A DNA stretch of 64,000 nucleotides from Bradyrhizobium sp. CCGE-LA001 (GTDB lineage: Bacteria > Pseudomonadota > Alphaproteobacteria > Rhizobiales > Xanthobacteraceae). The notes under the pieces are model-generated. The model was not told the DNA's origin. It did no database searches and was given only the letters and a program-made list of their open reading frames with translations. Location of the stretch: NCBI RefSeq assembly GCF_000296215.2, contig NZ_CP013949.1, positions 2,101,501 through 2,165,500 on the forward strand. The letters run 5' to 3'. This document shows, piece after piece, positions 24,750-34,000 of this stretch (its first letter is position 1; every line of letters begins with the position of its first letter). A program made the translations under genes and the position numbers.

Positions 24750-25370
24750 ATGGACCGCCCGCCCGCCATGTTCATCGCCGACTCGCTCGGGCTTGATTTC
24801 CTCAACTCGGTGGCGACGCCGGTCGATACACCGGTCGATTGGCTCGAGGATGGTGAGGGTTTGATCGACTGGCTGGCACAGGCGAAGCTGGTGCCGGCGG
24901 AGGAGTTGGAGGCGTTGAGGGCGCATGCAAAGCCGAGCGAACTCGACAAGGTCGCCGGTCAGGCCCGCGACTTGCGCGATTGGTTTCGGGGCTTTGTTCT
25001 GAAGCATGCCGGCCAGCCTCTCACTGCGAAGGCGTTGCGTGAGCTTGGCCGGTTGAACAGCGTTCTGGAGCGCGACGACTCGTTTCGGCAGATCGTGCCG
25101 CGCCGCGGTGAGCAGGGAGACGGCCTTGCGTTGCAAAGGATGCGGCGCTGGAGGTCACCCGAAGCGCTGTTACTGCCTATCGGGGAAGCCCTGGCGAAAT
25201 TCGTCTGCGAGGAGGATTTCTCCGACGTGAAGGCGTGCGGGGGCCATAACTGCACGATGCTGTTTGCGGACCACACCCGCAGGCGTGCGCGGCGATGGTG
25301 CACGATGGCCATCTGCGGCAACCGCGCCAAGCAGGCCGCTCATCGCAGCCGGCTCAAGAGCCGGCAGTAA
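24750..25370 (+). CDS. CGNR zinc-finger protein (ABATE domain), putative regulator
   Basis: 206 aa. The N-terminal half is the ABATE domain (starts FIADSLGLDFLNSVATPVDT). The C-terminal CGNR zinc finger is visible as FSDVKACGGHNCTMLF then RRRARRWCTMAICGNRAK, with three of the expected cysteines in C-x4-C ... C-x4-C-GNR spacing. The family is generally viewed as stress-linked transcription regulators. The start ATG 24750 follows AAGGA. Divergent from an alpha/beta hydrolase with palindromes between, consistent with a local regulator. Confidence 0.87.
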   Translation: MDRPPAMFIADSLGLDFLNSVATPVDTPVDWLEDGEGLIDWLAQAKLVPAEELEALRAHAKPSELDKVAGQARDLRDWFRGFVLKHAGQPLTAKALRELGRLNSVLERDDSFRQIVPRRGEQGDGLALQRMRRWRSPEALLLPIGEALAKFVCEEDFSDVKACGGHNCTMLFADHTRRRARRWCTMAICGNRAKQAAHRSRLKSRQ

Positions 25371-25395
25371 CCGACCGCCACCAGGTGCGATGCCG

Positions 25396-26574
25396 TCAGG
25401 CCGCCGTCACCCGGACCGGCATGCTCTCGAGCCCGCGCAGGGAATTGTTGAGCCTGCGCTTCGGCTCCGCCGTGAGCTCGATGGTCTTCACGCGCCTTGC
25501 GAGCTCGCCGAAGATCAACTCGCCTTCGAGGCGCGCGATCATCTGACCGACGCAGGCGTGGATGCCTGCGCCGAAGCCGACATGCCCGGTCGCAGCGCGC
25601 TCCACATCGAAACAGTCGGGCTTGTCCCAGCGCGCCGGATCGCGGTTGGCGGCGGCCATGAACAGCAGCACCTTGCGATGCGCCGGGATCATGCCGCCGC
25701 CGATCTCGACGTCGCGCGAGGTGGTGCGAAAGAACGTCTGCACCGGTGAATCGTAGCGCAGGCTTTCCTCGAAGGCGTTGCGCGCCAGCTCCGGCCTGTG
25801 ATGCAGCTTGCGATATTCGTGGGGATGCATGGCGAGCGCGAGCAGGGTGTTGCCGATGCCGTTGACGGTGGTGTCGACCCCTGCGGTGAGGAACGGCCGC
25901 ACCAGATGCGTCGCCTCATGCTCGGTGATCTCGCCCTCGTCGGCGGCCTGATAGATCATCATGCCGAGGCTGTCGGGTCGCAGCGCATCCCGCCCACAAC
26001 ATTCCATGATCCAGCTCTGCGCGGCGAGACCTTCCTGCCGTGACGCCGTGAGTATCTCGTTCTCCGGCCCGAAGCTGTTGAACACGAACGTGCTCCAGGC
26101 CAGCAGCTTCTCGCGGCCATCGGGCCGGATACCGATGGCATCCGGAAACACCTTCATGGGATAGGCTTCGGCGAGATCGACCACAGCATCGAACGTGCCT
26201 TTGTCGATCAGCTCCGAGACCTTCTTCTCCGCCTCCTTCTGAAACGTCTCGCGCAGCTTCCTTGCGACGCCCGGCGACAGCGTGCGGCCGAGCACACGCC
26301 GGCCCTTGTCGTGGTCGGGTGGATCGATCTGGAGCGTCAGCGGCTTCGGCAGCGCCGGGTTCATGCCGTTGAGCCCGACGCCCTCGCCACTGATGAACGT
26401 CTTCCAGTCCTTCAGGGCCGGCTCGACCTCGGCATAGCCGGCCATGGCCCATACGCCGTAACGCTCCAATGCGAAGACGGGCCCGATTGCGCGCAACGCC
26501 TCATAGGCGGGATAAGGATCCATCAGGAAGTCGGGCGCGAACGGATCGACCGGACTGGACGCAATGCCGCTCAT
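25396..26574 (-). CDS. Cytochrome P450, CYP199-like
   Basis: 392-aa soluble P450. The I-helix oxygen-activation motif is FLTAGVDTTVNGIG, the ExxR pair lies in AFEESLRYDSPVQ, and the heme loop GFGAGIHACVGQ gives the thiolate Cys341. The C-terminus (RRLNNSLRGLESMPVRVT) resembles CYP199A proteins of Rhodopseudomonas and Bradyrhizobium, which O-demethylate para-substituted benzoates such as 4-methoxybenzoate. The gene begins 16 bases after the stop of a solute-binding-protein gene, so they form an operon. No ferredoxin or ferredoxin reductase is adjacent. Family-level substrate assignment is inference. Confidence 0.88.
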   Translation of the reverse strand: MSGIASSPVDPFAPDFLMDPYPAYEALRAIGPVFALERYGVWAMAGYAEVEPALKDWKTFISGEGVGLNGMNPALPKPLTLQIDPPDHDKGRRVLGRTLSPGVARKLRETFQKEAEKKVSELIDKGTFDAVVDLAEAYPMKVFPDAIGIRPDGREKLLAWSTFVFNSFGPENEILTASRQEGLAAQSWIMECCGRDALRPDSLGMMIYQAADEGEITEHEATHLVRPFLTAGVDTTVNGIGNTLLALAMHPHEYRKLHHRPELARNAFEESLRYDSPVQTFFRTTSRDVEIGGGMIPAHRKVLLFMAAANRDPARWDKPDCFDVERAATGHVGFGAGIHACVGQMIARLEGELIFGELARRVKTIELTAEPKRRLNNSLRGLESMPVRVTAA

Positions 26575-26590
26575 GGTCAGCTCCCAACAG

Positions 26591-27799
26591 CTATTGCTTC
26601 GCGAGGGGGCACTGACCGTCGCTTTCGGATCGGAAGGCGTCCTCGCCCTTGATGGTGGCGACGACCTTCAGCAAATCCCAGCTGGAGGTCGATTCCTCGG
26701 GCGCCTTGACCTGCAGGAGAAGGAGCGGATGGATCTTGCGTCCGTCCTTGCGGATATAGCCCTTGCCGAACAGCGGATCGTCGGTCGGCATCTCCTTCAT
26801 CGCGGCGACCACGGCCTTGCCGTCCTTGGCGCTGCCAGCCTTGTCGACGGCCTTGAGATAGTGAATGACCGAAGCATAGACGCCGGCCTGCATGTCGTTC
26901 GGATAGGCCTTTGACGGGATGCGTTCGGCGAAGCGCTTGGCGAAAGCACGCGTGCCGTCGTTCAGATCCCAGTAGAAGGGATTCATGATCTGCGCGCCTT
27001 GCGCGAATTTCAGGCCGAGTGCGGGCAGGCCGTTCATGCCGAGGATCAATCCGACCAGCTTGCGGTCCCTGGTCAGGCCGAACTCGGCCGCCTGCTTCAT
27101 CGAGGTGATGGTATCGTCGCCGGCATTGGCAAAGCCGATGACGTTCGCCCCCGACGCCTGGGCCTGCAACAGGAACGAGGCGTAATCGGCCGTTCCCAGC
27201 GGATGTCGCACGCTGCCGAGCACCTCGCCGCCCGACGCTTTCACAGCTTCCGCGGCCTGCTTCTCCAGATCATGGCCGAACGCATAGTCGGCGGTGATGA
27301 AGAACCATTTCTTGCCGCCCTGCTGCACGATCGCCTTACCGAGGCCGCGGCCGTAGGCATAGGTGTCGTAGGTCCAGTGCACGGTGTTCGGCGTGCATTT
27401 CTCGCCGGTGAGGAGCACCGTGCCGGCACCTGATCCGATGAAGGCCTTGTTCTTCTCGGCGCTCATGCCGGCCACCGCAAGCGCGATCGACGAGTTCGGG
27501 ATGTCGAAGATCGCGTCGACGCCGTCGTTCTCGTACCAGCGGCGGGCAATGCCGATTCCGATGTCGGTCTTGTTCTGGTGATCGGCCGCGACGACCTCGA
27601 CCGGCTTGCCGCCGGCCTTTCCGCCATAATCCTCGACCGCCATCTTGGCGGCGACGACCGAGCCGACGCCCTGATAGCTCGCGAACGGGCCCGACTGGTC
27701 GTTCAGGATGCCGATCTTCACGACATCCTGGGCGAAGGCCGGTGCGGCCGTCAGCATCGCGGCCAGCATGCATAAATTATGCAGGAATTTCCTGTTCAT
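26591..27799 (-). CDS. LivK-type ABC solute-binding protein (aromatic acid-like)
   Basis: 402-aa periplasmic binding protein. Signal peptide MNRKFLHNLCMLAAMLTAAPAFA; the mature part begins with the type I periplasmic fold VVKIGILNDQSGPFASYQG. The start is fixed by GGAGGAGACACA before the ATG at 27799, although the frame is open to 27913. It is the first gene of an operon with the CYP199-like P450. In Bradyrhizobium and Rhodopseudomonas, such LivK-like proteins often bind aromatic acids, fitting the P450. No permease or ATPase genes are next to it, so it must share transporter subunits encoded elsewhere. Confidence 0.88.
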   Translation of the reverse strand: MNRKFLHNLCMLAAMLTAAPAFAQDVVKIGILNDQSGPFASYQGVGSVVAAKMAVEDYGGKAGGKPVEVVAADHQNKTDIGIGIARRWYENDGVDAIFDIPNSSIALAVAGMSAEKNKAFIGSGAGTVLLTGEKCTPNTVHWTYDTYAYGRGLGKAIVQQGGKKWFFITADYAFGHDLEKQAAEAVKASGGEVLGSVRHPLGTADYASFLLQAQASGANVIGFANAGDDTITSMKQAAEFGLTRDRKLVGLILGMNGLPALGLKFAQGAQIMNPFYWDLNDGTRAFAKRFAERIPSKAYPNDMQAGVYASVIHYLKAVDKAGSAKDGKAVVAAMKEMPTDDPLFGKGYIRKDGRKIHPLLLLQVKAPEESTSSWDLLKVVATIKGEDAFRSESDGQCPLAKQ

Positions 27800-27837
27800 T
27801 GTGTCTCCTCCGATGGGCGGTCTTTGTGCCGCTCTAT

Positions 27838-27860
27838 AATAGTTATATTTTATAGCTATT
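27838..27860. promoter_or_regulatory. Candidate MarR operator
   Basis: AATAGTTATA TTT TATAGCTATT: 10-bp arms with one mismatch around a 3-base centre, in a markedly AT-rich patch. It lies 38 bases upstream of the binding-protein start (27799, minus) and 51 bases upstream of the MarR start (27912, plus). MarR dimers typically bind palindromes of about this size in such divergent regions. Confidence 0.65.
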
Positions 27861-27911
27861 TTTGAGAGTGTCAATTCGGCCATTTTTGGCCGCCGCCGCG
27901 GATCGAGGATC

Positions 27912-28391
27912 ATGAGCCCGAAAGCGTTAAGACCCGGAGCGAAGGCCGCTCAGCCAACTGCGACGTCGCTGGACCTGGACGCGCTCCAGCGCACGCCCGG
28001 GTTCATGCTGCGGCTCGCGCAGCTGAAGTTCTTCGAAGGTTTTTACGAGGAGTTCGCCACGCTCGGCCTGACGCCCGCGACCTATGCGATCCTCGTCGTC
28101 ATTCGCGACAATCCGGGCGTCCTCCCCAGCAGCCTTGCCAGCCTGCTCCGCCTGCGCCTGCCGAACCTGATCAAGATCCTGAACGAGCTCGAATCGTCCG
28201 GCTTCATCAAGCGCAGCCGATCGAAATCCGATCGCCGCGCCGTCGAGCTGATGCTGACGCCAAAGGGTGCAAAGCTCATTGCCGACGGGGCAGGGCTGAC
28301 GGAGCCCTATAACCGGAAGATGCTGGCCCCGCTCACCGAAGCCGAGCAGCGCACGCTGCTCGAATTGCTCAACCGGATGCTGCCGCTCTAG
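27912..28391 (+). CDS. MarR family transcriptional regulator
   Basis: 159-aa winged-helix regulator. The winged helix spans about 45-125, with the recognition region SSLASLLRLRLPNLIKILNE followed by the wing RSRSKSDRRAVELMLTPKG, including the Asp-Arg-Arg typical of MarR wings. GAGGATC precedes the ATG. Divergent from the solute-binding protein/P450 operon with a palindrome between them, so it most likely represses that operon and releases on binding an aromatic acid or its CoA ester (inference by comparison with BadR- and CouR-type regulators). Confidence 0.9.
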   Translation: MSPKALRPGAKAAQPTATSLDLDALQRTPGFMLRLAQLKFFEGFYEEFATLGLTPATYAILVVIRDNPGVLPSSLASLLRLRLPNLIKILNELESSGFIKRSRSKSDRRAVELMLTPKGAKLIADGAGLTEPYNRKMLAPLTEAEQRTLLELLNRMLPL

Positions 28392-28484
28392 CAAAGTTTC
28401 GTCACGAGAAAATCAAAATTAGAGGGTTTCATCTATTTATGATGGGGATGGCAGGGACGCCAGGTGGCGGCTGAGGTAATCTTG

Positions 28485-29402
28485 ATGACGAGTCGCGCCG
28501 GCGTGAGCGGGGTCCTGCACATGAAGTGGGCAGCGCTGATGTGCGTCACGTTTGCGGTCGGGGGCTGCGCGAGCGCGCCGCTCGAACGAGGCGGCTCGCT
28601 CCGAAGCTACGATAGGATGTCCGACGCCAACGGACTGGTCACGCGATCACAAATCCGCGTGAACAAGAAGGACGTGCTGGCGGCGAAGACGATCCGCGTC
28701 GCATCGACCGTCTTTCCCGCGCGCGCCGATGTTGCCCTGAACGAGAAAGAGCGGCGTCTGGTCGCAAATGCCATCAGCCGCGAGCTGTGTCTCCGCTTGA
28801 GCGAGCGCTTCCGCATCGTCGCCTCCGATGACGACGCGGACCTCACGGTGCAGGCGACGGTGACGCATGCCAAACCGACCAGCGCGACGGCTTCGGGCGC
28901 ATCGAAAGCACTGTCGGTCGCCAAGACGGTCGCGCTTCCCGGCGTGCCCGTGCCGGTGCCGCGGCTTCCGGTCGGGCTCGGCAGTCTGTCGGTCGAGGCG
29001 GAGGCGCGCGATTTCGCCGGATTTCAGAAGGCGGCCATGGTCTGGGCACGCAGCGCCAATTCCATCGGCAGCTCTGCGCGCGTCGCCAACGAAGGCGATG
29101 CCTACGATCTCGCCGCCGAGTTCAGTGCTGATTTCGCCAAGCTGGTCGTGACCGGAGACTCGCCGTTCGGCGGCCTCCCGGCGCTGCCTCCGATGGAAAG
29201 CATTCCCGTGCGGCTCGGCGGTGCGCCCAAATATGTCGCCTGCGAAGCGTTCGGGCGGTTTCCAGGCCTCACTGGCCTCGCGGGGCAAGGGCTCGGCCTC
29301 CCGCCCGCATGGACCGATTCTGGTGCCCACGAGAATCCGGCCAACAGTCCGGGCCCGCCGCCGGCGCCTGAGGCGAACTCAGGGCAGATGCTCACGCAAT
29401 GA
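28485..29402 (+). CDS. DUF3313-like lipoprotein
   Basis: 305 aa. The lipoprotein signal (MKWAALMCVTFAVGGCAS) has a lipobox GGC at about residue 29. The next part matches the DUF3313 pattern (GSLRSYDRM, then ISRELCLRLSERFRIV and LTVQATVTHAKP). The C-terminal ~80 residues are Gly/Pro-rich and probably disordered. The ATG at 28485 has GAGGT 8 bases upstream. The stop overlaps the next gene's start (ATGA), so the lipoprotein pair is translationally coupled. Function unknown. Confidence 0.8.
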   Translation: MTSRAGVSGVLHMKWAALMCVTFAVGGCASAPLERGGSLRSYDRMSDANGLVTRSQIRVNKKDVLAAKTIRVASTVFPARADVALNEKERRLVANAISRELCLRLSERFRIVASDDDADLTVQATVTHAKPTSATASGASKALSVAKTVALPGVPVPVPRLPVGLGSLSVEAEARDFAGFQKAAMVWARSANSIGSSARVANEGDAYDLAAEFSADFAKLVVTGDSPFGGLPALPPMESIPVRLGGAPKYVACEAFGRFPGLTGLAGQGLGLPPAWTDSGAHENPANSPGPPPAPEANSGQMLTQ

Positions 29403-29824
29403 GCCGGGTGAATTCCTCGCCGTGTCCGACGCCAACACGCGTCGACCGAAGGTCCGCTCTCGGCCGCCGCAGATCGCTGGCTGCCTCGACCGCGGTCCTG
29501 ATGCTGCTGCTGGCGGGGTGTGCGTCGAGCACGAATGTCCCGCCTGCCTATCATCCTCCGCGTCCGCCCAGCCCCCAGGCGGTGAAGGACGGCGTCAAGA
29601 AGGGCGCGACCGAAGTCAAGCTGACCGGCGGGCTCGAGACGACCGCCATCCGTCAGGCCGACCACGGGCCGGGATCCTATTTTGCCTGCCTGCGGCAGAG
29701 CGGCCCCTCCGCAGGCAGACGGCCCACCTATTCGGTCTTCTTTGATGATGACGCCTATAAGGGAATCCAGAGCTCGGTCATTTCCGAAGCCTGCGAAGCC
29801 GAGCCATGGGTTCCGGTCAACTGA
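29399..29824 (+). CDS. Small lipoprotein of unknown function
   Basis: 141 aa. The signal region (STAVLMLLLAGCAS) has a clear lipobox LAGC. The mature domain is Pro-rich at first, then a compact region with one late cysteine pair (YFACLRQSG and SEACEAEPW). Its ATG overlaps the stop of the DUF3313-like gene by 4 bases. The downstream hydrolase/LysM gene starts 140 bases later, so the three may form one envelope-protein operon. I do not recognise a domain. Confidence 0.75.
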   Translation: MSRVNSSPCPTPTRVDRRSALGRRRSLAASTAVLMLLLAGCASSTNVPPAYHPPRPPSPQAVKDGVKKGATEVKLTGGLETTAIRQADHGPGSYFACLRQSGPSAGRRPTYSVFFDDDAYKGIQSSVISEACEAEPWVPVN

Positions 29825-29963
29825 TTGCGGCGATCCGGTGGCGGCCGGTATCAGTGGCTCTGCCGAGGAGCGACATGAAGTTCCGTGCCCCAAATTCCAC
29901 CCAATCGGTGTTCACCAAGCCGATTGGAAAAGGCCGTTGCCTTCGTGGTGGGACTGCTGGACG

Positions 29964-30905
29964 ATGATTGATGTGAGGCGAGCCATCGCGCTGGCAGTGG
30001 TTGCGCTGCTCGCCCTGAGCAGCGGCATGGCCGGTGCTTCCCCGCCGAAGTCCAAGACCCCCGCGGCCGTCCCCGCCGCGCCGCCGCCTCCACCGTTCGA
30101 GCCGTTGCCGCCGCCGAAGGTCTACCTGTTCCGCGGCGCCATGGGCCCGTTCTTCTCGACTGGCATGGACCGGCTCGGCGAGAAGCTGACGCAGGCCGGC
30201 TTCTCGGCCGACGTCTATGAATTCACCCTGTGCCGGTTCATCGGCAGTCGCGCCATTGCCAGCTACAAGGAGAAGGCGGCGCCGATCGTGCTGATGGGGC
30301 ACTCCATGGGCGGGCTGTGCTCGATCATCATCTCGGAGATGGCGGCCAAGGAGAATATCCCGATCAGCCTCGTCATCGCCATCGATCCCGCGCATGCGAC
30401 CGGCGACGTGCCGCTCAATGTCGAGCGCTTCATCAACATCTTCCTGTCCGACAGTGTGCTCGGGGGCGGCGACGTCGTCGCCGTGCCCGGCTATCGCGGC
30501 CATTATGCGAGCTACGACCTCAAGGAAAACGCGCGCGTCACCCACATCAACATCGAGAAGTCGGACGACATCCATCGCCAGATCGTGCAGATGGTGACGC
30601 AGCTGCCGCGCATTCCGCCGCAGACCCAGGCCGATGCCGTGCCGCTGCGTTATCTCGTGCCCGCCGACACGCTGGTCGAGTTGTGGGATAGCGGCGTGCG
30701 CGTGCCGGTGCGCCGCGGCGACACCATGGAGAGCATCGCCGCAGCCAACCGCGTGCCGCTGTGGACGCTCGCACAGAGCAATTCATTGCCGGAGAACGCC
30801 CAGCTCACCCCGGGCCAGACCATCATCGTCCCGCGCCATCTGACCCCGCCCGAGCCGGCCGCCGCGATGGCGACGCCGCCACCTCCTTCGGCAGGGAAGA
30901 AGTAG
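29964..30905 (+). CDS. Secreted hydrolase-like protein with C-terminal LysM
   Basis: 313 aa. Signal peptide AIALAVVALLALSSGMAGA, a Pro-rich linker (about 30-50), an alpha/beta-hydrolase-like domain (52-215) starting KVYLFRGAMGPFFSTGMDRLG, and a LysM domain at about 246-292 (RRGDTMESIAAANRVPLWTL, LTPGQTIIVP). Candidate triad: Ser114 (LMGHSMGG), Asp141 (IAIDPAHA), His194 (RVTHINIE). The LysM points to peptidoglycan or a related glycan as docking site. Paralogous to the protein at 22971-23687, which lacks LysM. Start ATG 29964 chosen for the signal peptide. Substrate unknown. Confidence 0.8.
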   Translation: MIDVRRAIALAVVALLALSSGMAGASPPKSKTPAAVPAAPPPPPFEPLPPPKVYLFRGAMGPFFSTGMDRLGEKLTQAGFSADVYEFTLCRFIGSRAIASYKEKAAPIVLMGHSMGGLCSIIISEMAAKENIPISLVIAIDPAHATGDVPLNVERFINIFLSDSVLGGGDVVAVPGYRGHYASYDLKENARVTHINIEKSDDIHRQIVQMVTQLPRIPPQTQADAVPLRYLVPADTLVELWDSGVRVPVRRGDTMESIAAANRVPLWTLAQSNSLPENAQLTPGQTIIVPRHLTPPEPAAAMATPPPPSAGKK

Positions 30906-31015
30906 GCGACGTTGGTCTGATTGGACCAAGGCGGTACGTTCTCTCTCCGCTTGCGGGCGAGACTCATGCCAGTATTCCGCAATACGTTCATGGCATGCAT
31001 CTTCAGCAGACCAAG

Positions 31016-34000
31016 TCACACAAAGAGATCGTGCAGCGGATGGTGCCCGGCCGAACCGTCTGCAGACGGAGCATCATGGTTCAGCTGCAAAACGTCGGCG
31101 GCTGCCGCGGCGCCCTCGGCGGCCGTTGCCGCGCGTTCGTGATGATTGCGCGGTTCGAGGAGATCATTCGAGAAATTGATGACGGATCTCTCGATCGCAG
31201 AATTCAGAAAGTGGAAGCAATCGTCCTGCCCGTGCGGATCGGCCGTTGAGTATCCGTGTGAGCCGGGTGTGCCGTCGACCGCAGAGTGCTGTTGAGAATG
31301 AGGCCTGCAGGGCTCCTCAGACCGCGCATGATCGGGTTCGCTGGCTCCAAGGGGATTCGGCTGAGCTTCGCCTCCATTCCCGACTTCCTTCTGCGGGACA
31401 GCATCCGGCGCATTGTCGGTGTCGGCACCGCCATGAGTTTCCGCGGCCTTGCTTTCCTTCGCCATACTCCCCGCGCCAACTCCGCCTCGATGGAGGCTGT
31501 CGCTGGTCGTGGTTTGTTCGAAGACAAATCTGAAGTTGTCCATCGATCGCCAGACGGAAGGCGGTTCGGAGAGGGTGGATTGCGCCGCCGTCTCGCCCGA
31601 ATTGTCTGGCCCGGAGCCGACGTAGATGATGTTATCCCCGTTGTTGCCCTCGATCGTACCGTTGCCAGATCCGCCGAAGACGGTTTTGTTCATGTCGGTG
31701 CCGTTGAGGGTGTCGTCGCCGGCGCGCACGTAGGCGGTTTGGAGAACGGTGCTACCGCCGGCAATGCTCTCGCCTCCGGCCGGACCGTCAACAAACGGAG
31801 GATCGGATACGACGGTGGCTCCCGTTGCCAAATAGTCGGCCTCCTTGGAGTCGGCGTCGCTAGCGCCGCGGATGGCGATCGTCACATCTTGCGCGGTGCC
31901 ATCGATGGTCGTCACCGTGAAGTGGTCGGTGAGGGTATCGCAAACGTCGAGTGCGTCCACGACGCGATTGTTGTTGTCGAGCGTATAGGTCCACAGTCCC
32001 GCCGCGGTCATCGTGAAAGTGCCGTAGCCGCCGGCGCTTGCGGCGGGCGCGGTGACCGCTGTGAAGGTATTGGCGGGATTGTCGACGTCGGTAGCAGCGA
32101 GCGTGCCGGCCGCTATCGGCTTGCCGTAGGAGCAGCCGCTCTCGAGCACCGAGCCCGTCTTGGTTCCCGAAATGATGGCGGCATCGTTCATGCCTTTGAT
32201 TGTAATTGTCACGACCTGCTGCGTACCGTCGACGGTCGTCACGGTGAACTGATCGGTCCGCGTGTCGCAGATATTGAGTGCCTGCACGGTGCAGTTGTTG
32301 TTGTCGAGCGTATAGGTCCACGCGCCCGCCGAGGTGATCGTGAAGTAGCCATAGCCCTGCAAGCTGGCCGTTGGACAGATGACCGCCGCGAAAGGGCTGA
32401 CTGGATCATCGACGTCCGTGGCGACAAGGGTTCCTGTCGCGATCGGCGTTCCGGGCGAAGCGCAGCTCGCCTCGACGACTAAACCGGCGGTGGTGCCGGA
32501 GATGACGGCGGCGTCATTGGTGCCCTGGATCGTGATTGTCACGAGCTGGGGCGTGCCGTCGATGCTGGTCACGGTCAGAGTGTCGGTCAGGGTGTCGCCG
32601 ACATTCAAAGCCTGCACTTTGCTGTTGCCGTTGTCGAGCGTGTAGGTCCACACGCCGGCGGATGTCATCGTGAAATGCCCGTAGCCGCCGGTGCTTTTGG
32701 TCGGCGAACTGACCGCCGTGAAGATGTTGGGTGGGTGGTCGACGTCCGTGCTCGTGAGCGTGCCGGTTATGGTTGGCGTGCTCGCCGCCGCATTGACGCC
32801 GCCGCCCGCCTCCGTCACCGCGCCGCTGACATCGCCTGAGATGACGGCAGTGTCGTTGACGCCAATGATGGATATGTTGAAGGACTCACGCGCCGAGAGC
32901 CCGCCGCCCGAGACCGTGACGACGAAGCTCGCGGTCGTCGGCGACGTCAGGGCATTGATGGCGGCATTGTTCGGAACGAACGTGTAGGCGCCGGACGCGC
33001 TGTTGAGATAGAGGGTGCCATAAGGACCGGTCTGTGAAACATCGTATGTAAGTCCGTTCAGGACCGTGCTCCCGACCGTCCCTCCACCAAGACCATAGGT
33101 CAGCGCGGCATTGAACGGGCTGCTGGCGCCGAAGGTACCGCTTGACGCAGTGAACTCGTCGAAGGCGACCGTGTCAATTTTGATGGGTGCGGCCGGCAAC
33201 CTCAGCGTCGGCTGCGGCATCACGATCAAGGGGAATTCGATCGGAAGTAGTGGTGGAAGCTGGTTCGCCGGCTCAGTCGGCGTGATGTCTGACGTGAAGT
33301 TGATGTGCTGAAGCCCAGGCGAATTGCTGAACGGTGGCGTGCTGGAGCCCATCGACTCTCGCGTGAAGTTGGCAACTACGTCCTGTTGAGCGGCCTGCAG
33401 CTCTTCCATGCGAGCCGCGCTGTTTGTCACCTGACTCACGCTGATCGACGAGCCCATCCTTTTCAGGACGATGGTCTCGCCCGGATCATCGACGATGATG
33501 TGTCGCGGTATCGACTCCTTGGTGACGAGCTCGAACACACCGTGCTGAAGGTCCTTGTATGTGATCGTATCGTCATCCACGAGGGTGGCGTCGGGGTCCG
33601 CGGCTCGTGCCTCCGCAATCATTGAAAAGGTCAACGCCGCAATAGTCAGGATGCCGAACCCTTTTGAGGGGAAGTGGCCATGAATGCTTCCGAGCGGAGT
33701 GTCGATCGTAAGGACGCCGCTGTTTGCCAGTCGGCCGGCGGCGAATGCGAAGCTGCCGCTGGTGACTGCGACGGCGGTCGAACGCGAACCGGAATCGGAC
33801 GCGGACGCGACTTCGCGCAGCTCGATGCGGGCTTGGCTGAAGACGTTGAACAGGCTGTCGTCGAGAAGACGAATTCCGACCCGGGAAAAGGTGGCGGTCT
33901 CGATTACGTCATGACGGCAGACAAGGTCGCCAACTCTGACGTTAATCGCCGCGCCGCCATCGCGGGTAAGGGTCACTTCACCGAAGGCGGTCTCGACTAT

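Noticed and set aside
31286..32482. 398-codon plus-strand frame opposite the VCBS gene
   Set aside because: Antisense shadow created by the repeated VCBS sequence; no ribosome binding site or domain.
31860..32760. Direct repeats of about 330 bases resembling a tandem array
   Set aside because: They are the coding copies of VCBS repeats, not a CRISPR or satellite.
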